The notes beneath the pieces were generated by a model, which saw only the letters and a program-made list of their open reading frames with translations, made no database searches and was not told the origin of the DNA. The position numbers were made by a program, and so were the translations under genes. 64,000 bases of DNA from Cohnella candidum (GTDB lineage: Bacteria; Bacillota; Bacilli; Paenibacillales; Paenibacillaceae). The DNA lies in contig NZ_CP033433.1 in NCBI RefSeq assembly GCF_003713065.1, positions 4,737,501 to 4,801,500 on the forward strand, written 5' to 3'. This document shows positions 8,651 through 16,818 of the stretch, in pieces (positions within the stretch are counted from its first letter, which is position 1; each line of letters starts with the position of its first letter).

Positions 8651-9850
8651 ATGAAACGATTGTCCGCCATTTTCATTACGCTTATGCTCGTTTTCGCGTT
8701 CGCAGGTCAGGTCTCGGCAGCCGCCCCTCAAGAGAAGCAGGTACATATTCTCCTGAACGGCAAGGAGCTTGCGTTTCCTTCCGCTCCGAAGATTATCGAA
8801 AATAAAACGTACGTGGAATACCGTTCGCTGCTCGAACAACTCGGATATGAGGTCGAATACGCCGCAGATTCCAAGACGATTCAGGCTCAATCGGCCATGC
8901 ACCAAATCGAAATGACGGTCGGGGCCGACGTCGCTTTCGTGGATGGCAAAACCGTGCCGATCAGCGGACAACTGCGGATCGTCGGGGACGGTGTGTGGGT
9001 GGGCTTGCGTTTCGTTGCGGAGCTCTCCGGTATGGAGATCAAGTGGAATGCCAAAACCTATGAAGCCGCCCTAGTTGACAATGGCCCGACTCCTGAACAA
9101 CAGGCGGCCGTCTTCAAAATCCTTGATAAGATGCTGCTCGTCGAAGCCGCTTCCGATCCGGAAGGCGCGCTGAAGCTGTTCTCGGAGGATTCGCCGCTCC
9201 GCGCGGCGGGGCTCGGCGAGGAGCTCAAGAAGCAGATGGAGAAGGTCAAAGTCCGTACGACCATCGTGAACAAAAGAATCGAATCGTATTCCGCAACCGA
9301 GGCGGTGCTCGTGACGGTCGAGGATTCCGCCAAGGTCAGCGGAGGGTTCTATCCCGAATACCGTTCCCAGACAAGATACACGCTGCATCCGGGTTCGGAC
9401 GGCGAATGGCTGCTCTATACGTTGGAGCCGCTAGGAATCGAATATACGAATGTGCCGGCATTGTTTGATCAAGCGGTGACGGTACCGGACGCCGTGAAGT
9501 CGGACATCGGAAAGCTGCTGGATGACCAGCTGAAGGCGACCCAGACAGAGAACATTGAGGCTTATCTGGCCACGATGACCTTTAAATCCGATGCGGAGAA
9601 GGAAGCATTCAAAGGTCAACTGCAGCAAATTTTCTCAGCCGCCGACAGCTCTCCCGCCGTCGAGAAGTGGATTGTCGTGGAGTATAACGGCACCGATAAA
9701 GCCACGATCCTCTGGTCATTGGTATCCGACGTCAAGGTCGGGACCCAGGCCGTCAAAACGAAAGTCGTTCTGGCCAACGAGCTGGAGAAAGTGAACGGCA
9801 AATGGCTGTTCAACTCAAACCAGACGCAGCTGTCCGCCAAACAACTGTAA
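8651..9850 (+). CDS. Secreted protein with copper-amine-oxidase N-terminal domain
   Basis: A 399-residue exported protein. A signal peptide (basic MKR, hydrophobic core, cut near VSA-AAP at about residue 23) is followed by a copper-amine-oxidase N-terminal (stalk) domain, about residues 30-115, with the repeated NGKxLxF, YRSLLEQLGYEVE and PISGQLRIVGD elements; despite the name it carries no oxidase centre. The remaining two thirds resembles paired DUF4440/NTF2-like modules by eye. ATG 8651 is chosen because AGGAAG lies 7 bases upstream and the signal peptide then fits. These proteins are abundant in Paenibacillus envelopes; the role is unknown. Confidence 0.8.
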   Translation: MKRLSAIFITLMLVFAFAGQVSAAAPQEKQVHILLNGKELAFPSAPKIIENKTYVEYRSLLEQLGYEVEYAADSKTIQAQSAMHQIEMTVGADVAFVDGKTVPISGQLRIVGDGVWVGLRFVAELSGMEIKWNAKTYEAALVDNGPTPEQQAAVFKILDKMLLVEAASDPEGALKLFSEDSPLRAAGLGEELKKQMEKVKVRTTIVNKRIESYSATEAVLVTVEDSAKVSGGFYPEYRSQTRYTLHPGSDGEWLLYTLEPLGIEYTNVPALFDQAVTVPDAVKSDIGKLLDDQLKATQTENIEAYLATMTFKSDAEKEAFKGQLQQIFSAADSSPAVEKWIVVEYNGTDKATILWSLVSDVKVGTQAVKTKVVLANELEKVNGKWLFNSNQTQLSAKQL

Positions 9851-9852
9851 AG

Positions 9853-9891
9853 AAGAGGACGGTCCCTCGCCAGAGGGCCGTTCTTTTTTTG
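9853..9891 (+). terminator. Terminator after the copper-amine-oxidase-N gene
   Basis: AGGACGGTCCCTC..AGAGGGCCGTTCT hairpin followed by seven T. Confidence 0.85.
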
Positions 9892-9980
9892 TATGACGGA
9901 GCCTATATTCGGTATACAAGCGTTTTGCTAAAATGAAATTACCGAAATTTACATAGGGCGAAATTTCCAGGAGGGATGGG

Positions 9981-11084
9981 ATGGCAATCTTGATCCTGTT
10001 GGTGCTGGGCTGCGCGGCAGGCTTCGTGCTTTTTCGGAGAATGACCGTTCCCGCTCCCGAACCGCGTTCCTCCGGGCGAGCCGGGCAAGGAAGGCTGTCC
10101 GTCATCATTCCGGCGCGCAACGAGGAGGGCAATCTGCCGTTTCTGCTTAAGTCCTTGCTGGCCCAAACCCGGAAGCCCGACGAAATCATCGTGGTGGACG
10201 ACGAATCGGACGACCGGACGAGGGAGATCGCCGAGAGTTTCGGCGTGACGGTCGTCGCCAATCCGCCGCTTCCTCCGGGATGGACGGGCAAGAACTGGGC
10301 GGTGTGGAATGGATACGCCCATGCGACGGGAGATCTCATCGCTTTCCTGGACGCCGACGTCAGGCTGGAACCGCTAGCGCTCGAATGGCTTCTCGACGCG
10401 AGAGAGCGGGAAGGCGGCGTCATCTCCGTCGTTCCCTACCATCAAACCGAGAAGGCGTATGAGAGATTGGCGCTGATTCCGAACGTGCTCGGCATATTCG
10501 CCTTTACCTCGCCTTTCGAACGGACGAATCCCGGCAAAGGGCTGTACGGCTCGTGCATCCTCACGACGAGAGAAGATTACGAGAAAGCCAAGGGCCACGA
10601 AAGCGTGAAGTCGGAGCTCCTGGATGATCTGAACCTCGGGGCGCGATACCGGGCGGCCGGCATTTCCGTCTCGAATTTCGTCGGCCGCGGCCTGGTGTCT
10701 TTCCGAATGTACCCGCACGGCATCCGCAGCGAAATTCAGGGCTTCGGCAAAGGCGCCGTGCTCAGCGCGGCCGTTCTCAGCAAGCGGACGGTCGTGCTCG
10801 TCGCCGTCTGGCTGATCGGCTTGATCTTGGCGGAGACCGCGCCGTTCCTGCTGCAAACTTCCTGGGGATTGCCGCTTGCGGCAGGGTACGTGTTATATAC
10901 GCTGCAAATCTTTTATTTCATCAAATATGCCGGTCATTTCGGGAAGGCAATGCCCGTTTTGCACCTGTTGAGTACGGCATTCTTCCTGTTCGTGATGCTG
11001 TACTCGGCGTACCGGGTCGTATTCCTGGGACAGGTGGCTTGGAAAGGAAGGCATATTCAGGTAGGAGGCAGGCAGGATCGATGA
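9981..11084 (+). CDS. Family 2 glycosyltransferase with C-terminal membrane segments (CrtQ-like)
   Basis: A 367-residue membrane-bound enzyme. An N-terminal anchor is followed by a GT-A domain with VSVIIPARNEE-like start, VVDDESDDR, the DAD metal-binding motif (FLDADVRL) and an acceptor-site motif (LLDDLNLG), then three to four C-terminal membrane segments. This layout matches the glycosyltransferase of staphyloxanthin-type carotenoid pathways, but no carotenoid gene is nearby. ATG 9981 follows CAGGAGGGA. Its TGA overlaps the ATG of a PlsY-like acyltransferase, which points to assembly of an acylated glycosyl lipid; the acceptor is unknown. Confidence 0.85.
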   Translation: MAILILLVLGCAAGFVLFRRMTVPAPEPRSSGRAGQGRLSVIIPARNEEGNLPFLLKSLLAQTRKPDEIIVVDDESDDRTREIAESFGVTVVANPPLPPGWTGKNWAVWNGYAHATGDLIAFLDADVRLEPLALEWLLDAREREGGVISVVPYHQTEKAYERLALIPNVLGIFAFTSPFERTNPGKGLYGSCILTTREDYEKAKGHESVKSELLDDLNLGARYRAAGISVSNFVGRGLVSFRMYPHGIRSEIQGFGKGAVLSAAVLSKRTVVLVAVWLIGLILAETAPFLLQTSWGLPLAAGYVLYTLQIFYFIKYAGHFGKAMPVLHLLSTAFFLFVMLYSAYRVVFLGQVAWKGRHIQVGGRQDR

Positions 11085-11683
11085 TCGAGATCGCCCTCTG
11101 GACCGCGGTTTCTTTTCTTTCCGGCTCTTTGATGTTTTCCTATTGGCTTGGGCGATTGGCCCGCCACAATCTGAGAGACGTGGGCGACGGTAATCCGGGA
11201 GCGCTGAATTTGTGGAGAGCCGCGGGCTATCCGTATGGCTTGACCGGGATTCTGTTGGATTTCCTAAAAGGGTTCATGCCCGTCGCTTGGCTTGTCCATA
11301 CCGGCGCGTTGACCGGGTATGAGATGATCCCTGCGGCGGCGGCTCCGATATTCGGACACGCCTTTTCTCCCTTTCTAAGAGGGCGCGGCGGGAAGGCGAT
11401 CGCCGTGACGTTCGGCGTATGGAGCGCGCTGACGGCTTTTCGAGCGGCTTTGGCTTATGCGGTTATCCTGGCCGTCTTGCTGCTGGGAGCCCGCTATCTG
11501 AACAAAGGTAAACCGACCTCTTCGGAGTCGGACGCCTTCCAGGTCGTGCTCGGCATGTTGCTGCTGTCTCTCTATCTCTATATGGATGAGTTTCCGCGCG
11601 AAGTTTGGGGATTCTGGCTCGTGAACGTGCTGCTGCTCGTCTACACGCATAGAAGAGAGCTGCGGGCCGTGCTTAAGGTATGA
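11081..11683 (+). CDS. PlsY-like glycerol-3-phosphate acyltransferase
   Basis: A 200-residue polytopic membrane protein of the PlsY family, which moves acyl from acyl-phosphate to glycerol-3-phosphate. The three signature loops are present: GDGNPGALN, the GILLDFLKG segment and FGHAFSPFLRGRGGKA. The ATG at 11081 overlaps the upstream TGA (ATGA) and AGGAGG lies at 11063-11068. A housekeeping plsY normally sits elsewhere (next to parC/parE), and this copy is in a glycosyltransferase operon, so a specialised acylation role is likely. That is inference. Confidence 0.85.
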   Translation: MIEIALWTAVSFLSGSLMFSYWLGRLARHNLRDVGDGNPGALNLWRAAGYPYGLTGILLDFLKGFMPVAWLVHTGALTGYEMIPAAAAPIFGHAFSPFLRGRGGKAIAVTFGVWSALTAFRAALAYAVILAVLLLGARYLNKGKPTSSESDAFQVVLGMLLLSLYLYMDEFPREVWGFWLVNVLLLVYTHRRELRAVLKV

Positions 11684-11706
11684 TTAGTCTCGGGAGGAGG
11701 ATTCGC

Positions 11707-12180
11707 ATGACGTCGTACAAGTACAATTTCGAAACGAACTGGAAATTCGAAGCCGATATCGAGGAAGTATGGCGGCTCGTCGGCGGGATCCGATACGGGG
11801 ATTGGTGGCGCGGCGTCACCGCGGAGCAAATCTATCAGAACCCGGGACAAGACGGGATCGGCGACAAGTACCGTTACGTCTTTCGCACGAAGCTGCCCTA
11901 TCAGCTCGCATTCGACGCGGAAATCGTGAAAATCGAAGCGCCGAGATATCTTGAGATCAAAGCGACCGGCGAGCTTGAGGGCCGGGGTGCTTGGACGTTG
12001 ACGCAGGAAGGCGGCGTCACGCATGTCCGGTACGTTTGGCAAGTCAATGCCAACAAAAAGTGGATGAACGCGCTGGCTCCGATTTTAAGGCCCGCTTTCG
12101 TGTGGAATCATGATCAGGTGATGGATGAAGGCGCCAAAGGTATCGCCGCCGCAATCGGGGCGAAGCTGCTTGCTTATTAA
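11707..12180 (+). CDS. SRPBCC (START-like) hydrophobic-ligand-binding protein
   Basis: A 157-residue protein of the polyketide-cyclase/START-like fold, recognisable from the opening strand (FETNWKFEADIEEVWRLV), the WWRGV segment and the long C-terminal helix. These proteins bind lipids or aromatic ligands in a deep cavity. The start at 11707 is set by GGGAGGAGG at 11691-11699; an in-frame ATG at 11680 overlaps the PlsY stop but has no ribosome-binding site. As the third gene of the operon it may carry or sense the lipid the other two enzymes make. Confidence 0.8.
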   Translation: MTSYKYNFETNWKFEADIEEVWRLVGGIRYGDWWRGVTAEQIYQNPGQDGIGDKYRYVFRTKLPYQLAFDAEIVKIEAPRYLEIKATGELEGRGAWTLTQEGGVTHVRYVWQVNANKKWMNALAPILRPAFVWNHDQVMDEGAKGIAAAIGAKLLAY

Positions 12181-12198
12181 CTGTTATGAAAAGAAAGA

Positions 12199-12230
12199 AC
12201 GCCGGCCCGGAATGGGACGGCGTTTTTTGA
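12199..12230 (+). terminator. Terminator of the glycosyltransferase operon
   Basis: AACGCCGGCCC..GGGACGGCGTT hairpin with a six-T tail, 18 bases after the SRPBCC stop. Confidence 0.85.
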
Positions 12231-12321
12231 GCTTTAGTATGTTCCTTAAAACAACGCTTTAGCTCGGATTCGCCCAATTGCAGAGGTGAAGATGCCGAAA
12301 ATCGAGCTGCAGTTCGGTTTC

Positions 12322-12378
12322 GCACACTTAGACGCCGTTTTTTGACCCTGCGGTGGAAAATCGCGGTTCTAAGTGTGC
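12322..12378. repeat. Isolated inverted repeat in the intergenic gap before hflX
   Basis: GCACACTTAGA (12322-12332) and its exact complement TCTAAGTGTGC (12368-12378) flank a 35-base loop. No T run follows and no frame spans it. The 290-base gap around it holds no gene I can support. Confidence 0.5.
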
Positions 12379-12472
12379 AATTCCGAATTACAAGCAACCG
12401 TATGAGAGGGGAGGCATAAATAATTATGCAAAATCGAACTACGGCCGCCGCTTCCATGCAGCGGTGTCGACC

Positions 12473-13753
12473 TCAACTCTCGAGCAAACGCGTTTCCGCG
12501 AAATCGTCCCGGTACTTTTCGAAATCGGCCGTTTTGCATTCCAGCGTCATCCGCGTCCCATTTTCTTCGTAATCGGTCGACAGCACATGGGCGTGCTCGT
12601 TGAAGTAAGACGTCAGGCTTCCCCGGTCATAGGGAATCACCACTTCGCAACGGACATAATCGCCGAAAATGCGGCCGCGGATCAATCCCAGAAGCTCGTC
12701 GATGCCCCGGTTTTCCCGGACGGAGAGGTAGACGTGGTCCTCTTCTATGCGCGGGTAGTCCTCTTCCGTCAGGTCCGTCTTGTTGTAGACGTAGACGGTT
12801 GGAATTGCGTCCGCGTTCAGCTCCTTGAGCGTTTCGGCGGTCACCTGAATCTGGCGTTCGTACTCCGGATTGGAATAATCGACGACGTGAAGGAGCAGAT
12901 CGGCCTCCGACACTTCCTCCAGCGTAGACCGGAATGCCTTGATCAAATGATGGGGCAGCTGGCTGACGAAGCCGACCGTGTCCGTTAACAGAAAGCTTTT
13001 GTTATCCGGCAGTTCGATGTTTCTGACGGACGTCTCGAGCGTCGCGAACAGCATGTCTTGGGCGAATACCCGTTTGCCCGTTTCCGGATGGAACTTGTCG
13101 ATCAACGCGTTCATGAGGCTGGATTTCCCCGCGTTCGTATAGCCGACGAGACAGACGACGGAAACGCCTGTCTTATGGCGCTGTTTGCGTTGGACTTGGC
13201 GTTGGGCGACCAGTCTTTCCAGCTCGTGCTGAAGCACGGAAATCCGGTCTTCGATCCGCCGACGGTCCAGCTCGAGCTTGGTCTCGCCGGAACCCCGGTT
13301 CCGGAAGCCCGCGCCTCCGCCTTGGCGGCCAAGCGATTCCCGCAAGCCGACCAGCCGGGGCAGCATGTATTGCAACTGCGCGACTTCCACTTGAAGCTGG
13401 GCTTCCCGAGTCTTGGCCCGTTCCGCGAAAATGTCGAGGATCAGGATCGTCCGGTCGATCACTTTCCGCTCCAAAGCCGACTCCAAATTGCGGATTTGCG
13501 AAGGCGACAGCTCGTCGTTGAAAATCACGGTAGAGGCGTCTTGCGCTGCGGCCAGCGCAGACAATTCCTCGATTTTGCCGGTACCGAGATAGTGCGAAGG
13601 GTTCACGCGGGCCGCGTTCTGGTGCAGCTCTCCCACGACCTCCACGTCGCACGCCTCGGCCAGGTTCCGCAGCTCCTCCATCGAATAAGCGAAGTCGGGG
13701 CGGTCATTCAGGTTGACTCCGACGACGATCGCTTTCTCCTGCATTCTTTCCAT
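12473..13753 (-). CDS. hflX: Ribosome-associated GTPase HflX
   Basis: A 426-residue GTPase that binds the 50S subunit and splits stalled or stress-damaged ribosomes. The N-terminal HflX domain includes the GTGKIEEL signature (around residue 57), the middle has the glycine-rich linker typical of the family (RQGGGAGFRNRGSGE), and the G domain has GYTNAGKS (G1), DTVGF (G3) and NKTD (G4). The ATG at 13753 lies 7-8 bases after GGAGGA; a TTG six codons earlier is in frame but badly placed. It is a single cistron. Confidence 0.95.
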   Translation of the reverse strand: MERMQEKAIVVGVNLNDRPDFAYSMEELRNLAEACDVEVVGELHQNAARVNPSHYLGTGKIEELSALAAAQDASTVIFNDELSPSQIRNLESALERKVIDRTILILDIFAERAKTREAQLQVEVAQLQYMLPRLVGLRESLGRQGGGAGFRNRGSGETKLELDRRRIEDRISVLQHELERLVAQRQVQRKQRHKTGVSVVCLVGYTNAGKSSLMNALIDKFHPETGKRVFAQDMLFATLETSVRNIELPDNKSFLLTDTVGFVSQLPHHLIKAFRSTLEEVSEADLLLHVVDYSNPEYERQIQVTAETLKELNADAIPTVYVYNKTDLTEEDYPRIEEDHVYLSVRENRGIDELLGLIRGRIFGDYVRCEVVIPYDRGSLTSYFNEHAHVLSTDYEENGTRMTLECKTADFEKYRDDFAETRLLES

Positions 13754-13783
13754 AAGATCATCCTCCTCCAACGGCTCGTTGGC

Positions 13784-13814
13784 AAATAAAAAACACAGGC
13801 AGGCTGCCTGTGTT
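13784..13814 (-). terminator. Minus-strand terminator upstream of hflX
   Basis: AACACAGGC..GCCTGTGTT hairpin, which on the minus strand is followed by a T-rich run. It lies upstream of hflX, so it ends some short minus-strand transcript starting in 13815-14160 or attenuates hflX. I found no convincing gene in 13815-14160. Confidence 0.65.
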
Positions 13815-14163
13815 CACAGTCATCACAGAAGGAGCTCAGTACGACAGAATGCCCCGGCAGGCGGAAAAATCATACGTGCGAATCCATCCGCGCAAGAAGA
13901 TATTTCGGCGCAGCGGACCGGCGTTGCATGTTTTCCATATGGGGTTCATTCATCGGGTTACCGTATACAGGCAGACCTAATCTGAGTCCTCTGCGAACAG
14001 GCAGAGCTTTGGCGCTATTCCGTTAGCTGCGCAAAGACCGAACTCGGATGTAGTCTATGATACGTAACCCTCCGTTCCTGAAAGTAAGACGATATTACCA
14101 CATGCATCCATGCATGGCAAGAACTCAGGGTCAAGGGCTGAACCTAAGCCTGGCCCTTGTGCA

Positions 14164-14390
14164 ACGGGAGTATCTCCCCTTACAGCGGCCCAAACCCGTC
14201 AGAGCGCCACTCCAACGGGAGTATCTCCCTTTACAGCGGCCAAAACCCGCCAGAGCGCCACTCCAACGGAGTTTCTCCCCTTACAGCAGCCCAGGCCCGC
14301 CAAAGCACCACGCCAACGGGAGTATCTCCCTTTACAGTAACCCAGGTCCGCCAGAGCGCCACTCCAACGGGGGTTTCTCCCTTTGGAACT
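14164..14390. repeat. Hairpin minisatellite array A (50-51 bp period, five copies)
   Basis: Copies begin at 14164, 14215, 14266, 14316 and 14367 (the last is partial). Each holds a small palindrome GGGAG-TAT-CTCCC followed by a roughly 37-base linker rich in CCAGAGCGCCACTCC. Because 51 is a multiple of three, several frames stay open across it and give repetitive false proteins. It is intergenic, between hflX and the TetR gene. Confidence 0.9.
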
Positions 14391-14428
14391 TGGTGACATG
14401 ATCTCAGACGATTAACGGAACGCCAAAT

Positions 14429-14878
14429 TCAAACCCGGGCGATCAACCTGATATAGGCTTGTCCGATGAGACGCTGCGCGGCACGGTCGGGTACGGCGGA
14501 TCCCTGCCGTTCGAACCGCTCCGTTACCGCGGCGTAAACCGCGTTGAAGGCCGACGAAGTGCGGGTCCGGATTTCCGGTTCCGCGATCGCGAAGGACTGC
14601 AGGATCAAGCGGAGGTCGTTCCGGTACTCGGCTTCAATTCCTTGAAGCAGATCGTCGGGGAAGGCCGCGGAAGCGGAGACCGCATCCGTGATCCGCCGTT
14701 CTGCCGCATCCAGCGCCGCAAGGTACAGTCGCTCCTTCGTATCGAAGAAGAGGTACAGATAAGGCTGCGTGACCCCTGCCGATTCCGCAATTTGAGCTGT
14801 CGTCGTTTTGTAATAGCCTTGCGACGCGAACAGGGGTACGGCGGCCTCGACGATTTTTCGTTTAAGCGCAGGGTTCAT
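14429..14878 (-). CDS. TetR/AcrR-family transcriptional repressor (short C-terminus)
   Basis: A 149-residue regulator. The N-terminal HTH is complete (AVPLFASQGYYKTTTAQIAESAGVTQPYLYLFF), followed by helices of the ligand-binding core. At 149 residues it is shorter than the usual 180-200; the last helix stops soon after RLIGQAYIRLIARV, so a small C-terminal truncation is possible. It lies 8 bases downstream of an export-type membrane protein on the same strand and presumably regulates that operon. The three 20-bp palindromes at 16105-16215 are its possible targets, though the divergent PadR is an equal candidate. Confidence 0.85.
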   Translation of the reverse strand: MNPALKRKIVEAAVPLFASQGYYKTTTAQIAESAGVTQPYLYLFFDTKERLYLAALDAAERRITDAVSASAAFPDDLLQGIEAEYRNDLRLILQSFAIAEPEIRTRTSSAFNAVYAAVTERFERQGSAVPDRAAQRLIGQAYIRLIARV

Positions 14879-14886
14879 CGGATGGC

Positions 14887-16065
14887 TCAGCTGGCGGACA
14901 ACTCCGCCAAGTTAGGCGCCGGAGCCGGGATGGCCGTTTTCTCCGGGGCCGGCTGTTTCTTGATCGCCGTAACCACAGCCGTTATTGCCAAACTGCAGAA
15001 TAGCGTAGCCAGCAACAGCAGAACATCCCGATACGTATGGATGCCGCCGAACTGCAGGTTCATGATGCCTTCGACCGAGTAGGTGGCCGGAAGGAAGTGT
15101 CCGAGCGTTTGATAGAAGCCGTTCAGCATTTGACGTGGCACGATCGTGCCTGAAGTAACGAGCTGCATCGAGAGCATCGCCATGTTAAGGAACATGCCGG
15201 CCATGCCGAATACGACCAGGAACATCTGCGCAAAGAACATGAAGGTCAGCAGCGTCAGGAAGTGGAACAGCCAGAACAATCCGAACCCGCTGTCCATTTG
15301 CCCGCCGAGAGCCGCGATGAAGGAGGAGCCGGCGATGGAGATGAGGGCGGCCGCGACGACGATGATGAACGAGCGGAAAGCAAAATGCTGTTTCTTGGAA
15401 AGCGCCGACCCGATCGACTCCGACACCTGGTGGATGTTCATGGCCATCATCATGGCGCCGACGTAAGAGGCCAGTACGAGCATCATGGGGACCATCTGGT
15501 TGTGCATGCCGTCCACGGGATTCAAGGCTTTCAGGTCGGAAGTGACTTTGCCGACGAGACCTTGGGCAGTTTGGGAGGCCTGATCGGCGGGCATCTGCAT
15601 TTTCTCCAGGACGACCTCCGTGCCTTGCATGGCGGCATTGCGGTTCACTTGCTCCGTAATCTGCCCGATGGCGGATTGCATGACGCTCTTGGTCAGTTGC
15701 GGATTGGACTCGTTCAGCGTGAATCCGAGCTTGGCTTGTGTGCCCGGCGTCGCGAGCGCTTGATCGAACGTTTCGGGTATGGTCAGGATGAGGTGGACGT
15801 CGCGTTTCAGCAAGCCGTCCGTCGCCTGTTCAGCCGTAAGGGGAGCGACCTCGAACGGCAAGTCGTGCTGCAGCTGCTTCTCGAGGTTGGAGCCGAACTC
15901 GCCGTCTTCATTGATGATCGCGATTTTGAGCCGGTCGACGCGGTCCAGTACCCCGTCGTAGGCGGTCATCCACACGGCGCAGAAAATCATTTGGGCCATC
16001 AAGGCGACGACGACGGCGATGATGGTTTGCGGTTTTTTCAAGTAAGTCAGGATTGCGGTTTTCAT
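14887..16065 (-). CDS. YhgE/Pip- or ABC-2-type membrane protein (DUF3533-like exporter)
   Basis: A 392-residue protein with one N-terminal membrane segment (about 15-35), a large extracytoplasmic domain of about 170 residues and a C-terminal block of five to six segments. This is the ABC-2-type permease/YhgE-Pip layout found in toxin and drug exporters, here without an ATPase gene beside it. ATG 16065 (MKTAILTYLKKPQ) is chosen because AGAGGA lies 8-9 bases upstream. It is the first gene of a two-gene operon with TetR and diverges from padR. Confidence 0.78.
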   Translation of the reverse strand: MKTAILTYLKKPQTIIAVVVALMAQMIFCAVWMTAYDGVLDRVDRLKIAIINEDGEFGSNLEKQLQHDLPFEVAPLTAEQATDGLLKRDVHLILTIPETFDQALATPGTQAKLGFTLNESNPQLTKSVMQSAIGQITEQVNRNAAMQGTEVVLEKMQMPADQASQTAQGLVGKVTSDLKALNPVDGMHNQMVPMMLVLASYVGAMMMAMNIHQVSESIGSALSKKQHFAFRSFIIVVAAALISIAGSSFIAALGGQMDSGFGLFWLFHFLTLLTFMFFAQMFLVVFGMAGMFLNMAMLSMQLVTSGTIVPRQMLNGFYQTLGHFLPATYSVEGIMNLQFGGIHTYRDVLLLLATLFCSLAITAVVTAIKKQPAPEKTAIPAPAPNLAELSAS

Positions 16066-16104
16066 TTCTTGTGTCCTCTTTTCCACACTTAGGGTTGATT
16101 TAAC

Positions 16105-16215
16105 ATAGGTCAAATATAACCTATCTCATTTTTATGTGTCAATAAAAATATAAGTTAAAATTAACCTATGTTAAAATATTGAGCGAAAACAAATTATAGA
16201 TTAAAATGAACCTAT
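16105..16215. promoter_or_regulatory. Three spaced 20-bp palindromic operators
   Basis: ATAGGTCAAATATAACCTAT (16105-16124), ATAAGTTAAAATTAACCTAT (16150-16169) and ATAGATTAAAATGAACCTAT (16196-16215) are imperfect palindromes with centres 45 and 46 bases apart. They fill the region between the divergent permease-TetR operon and padR. The shared form is ATAGGT-N8-ACCTAT, in keeping with a PadR dimer site (typically ATGT-N8-ACAT) or a TetR site. Confidence 0.7.
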
Positions 16216-16251
16216 TCCTTAGACCTTTTTCAAAATAAAGGAGAGGTTCTC

Positions 16252-16791
16252 ATGAGTTCCATCCGTTACGCGCTGTTGTCGCTGTTGGCGCGGGAGCCGC
16301 TCAGCGGTTACGATATCAAGCTGCAGATGAACGGGCGCATCGGCCCGTTCTGGAAGGTAGGCAGCAATCAGGTCTATCCCGAGCTATCGAAGATGGAGGC
16401 GGAGGGGCTGGTCAAGCTGCAGGGCGTCGAGCAGCATACTTACCGTCCTGCGCGCAAACTGTATGAAGTGACCGAAGCGGGTAAAGAAGCCTTGATCCGC
16501 TGGACGGTGGAGCCGGGCGGCGTGGAGAACGTCCGAGACGATTTCCTGCTCAAGGCTTATAATGCATGGCTCGTGGAGCCGGAGAAAATGAAAGTGCAGG
16601 TCGAGGAAATTCGGAAGCTGCATGAAGAACGACTGGCCGCTTATGAGGAGAAGGTCGAGGAACTGAAGCGGATTGCAGACCCGGGGAAAACGGATGATCC
16701 GATCGCATCCAGCATTTCGGTAGTGGAGTTCGGCGTCGAATACGAGAGACTGTACATCCGTTGGTGCGACAACTTTTTGAAGAAGCTTTGA
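16252..16791 (+). CDS. PadR-family transcriptional regulator
   Basis: A 179-residue regulator with an N-terminal winged helix (IRYALLSLLAREPLSGYDI then VYPELSKMEAEGLV) and a C-terminal coiled-coil dimer arm (Vir-type, KVQVEEIRKLHEERLAAYEEKV). GGAGAGG precedes ATG 16252. It diverges from the permease-TetR operon and the shared interval holds three related palindromes, so it likely represses itself and the exporter until a phenolic or drug-like ligand binds. The ligand is unknown. Confidence 0.9.
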   Translation: MSSIRYALLSLLAREPLSGYDIKLQMNGRIGPFWKVGSNQVYPELSKMEAEGLVKLQGVEQHTYRPARKLYEVTEAGKEALIRWTVEPGGVENVRDDFLLKAYNAWLVEPEKMKVQVEEIRKLHEERLAAYEEKVEELKRIADPGKTDDPIASSISVVEFGVEYERLYIRWCDNFLKKL

Positions 16792-16818
16792 ACCGCGCAA
16801 GCGAGGTGGAGTGAAGCG

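Noticed and set aside
14057-14401. Several overlapping frames (up to 114 codons) with repeated SNGSISLYSG-type units
   Set aside because: They come from a 51-bp DNA repeat (a multiple of three) that keeps several frames open; no ribosome-binding site and no family match.
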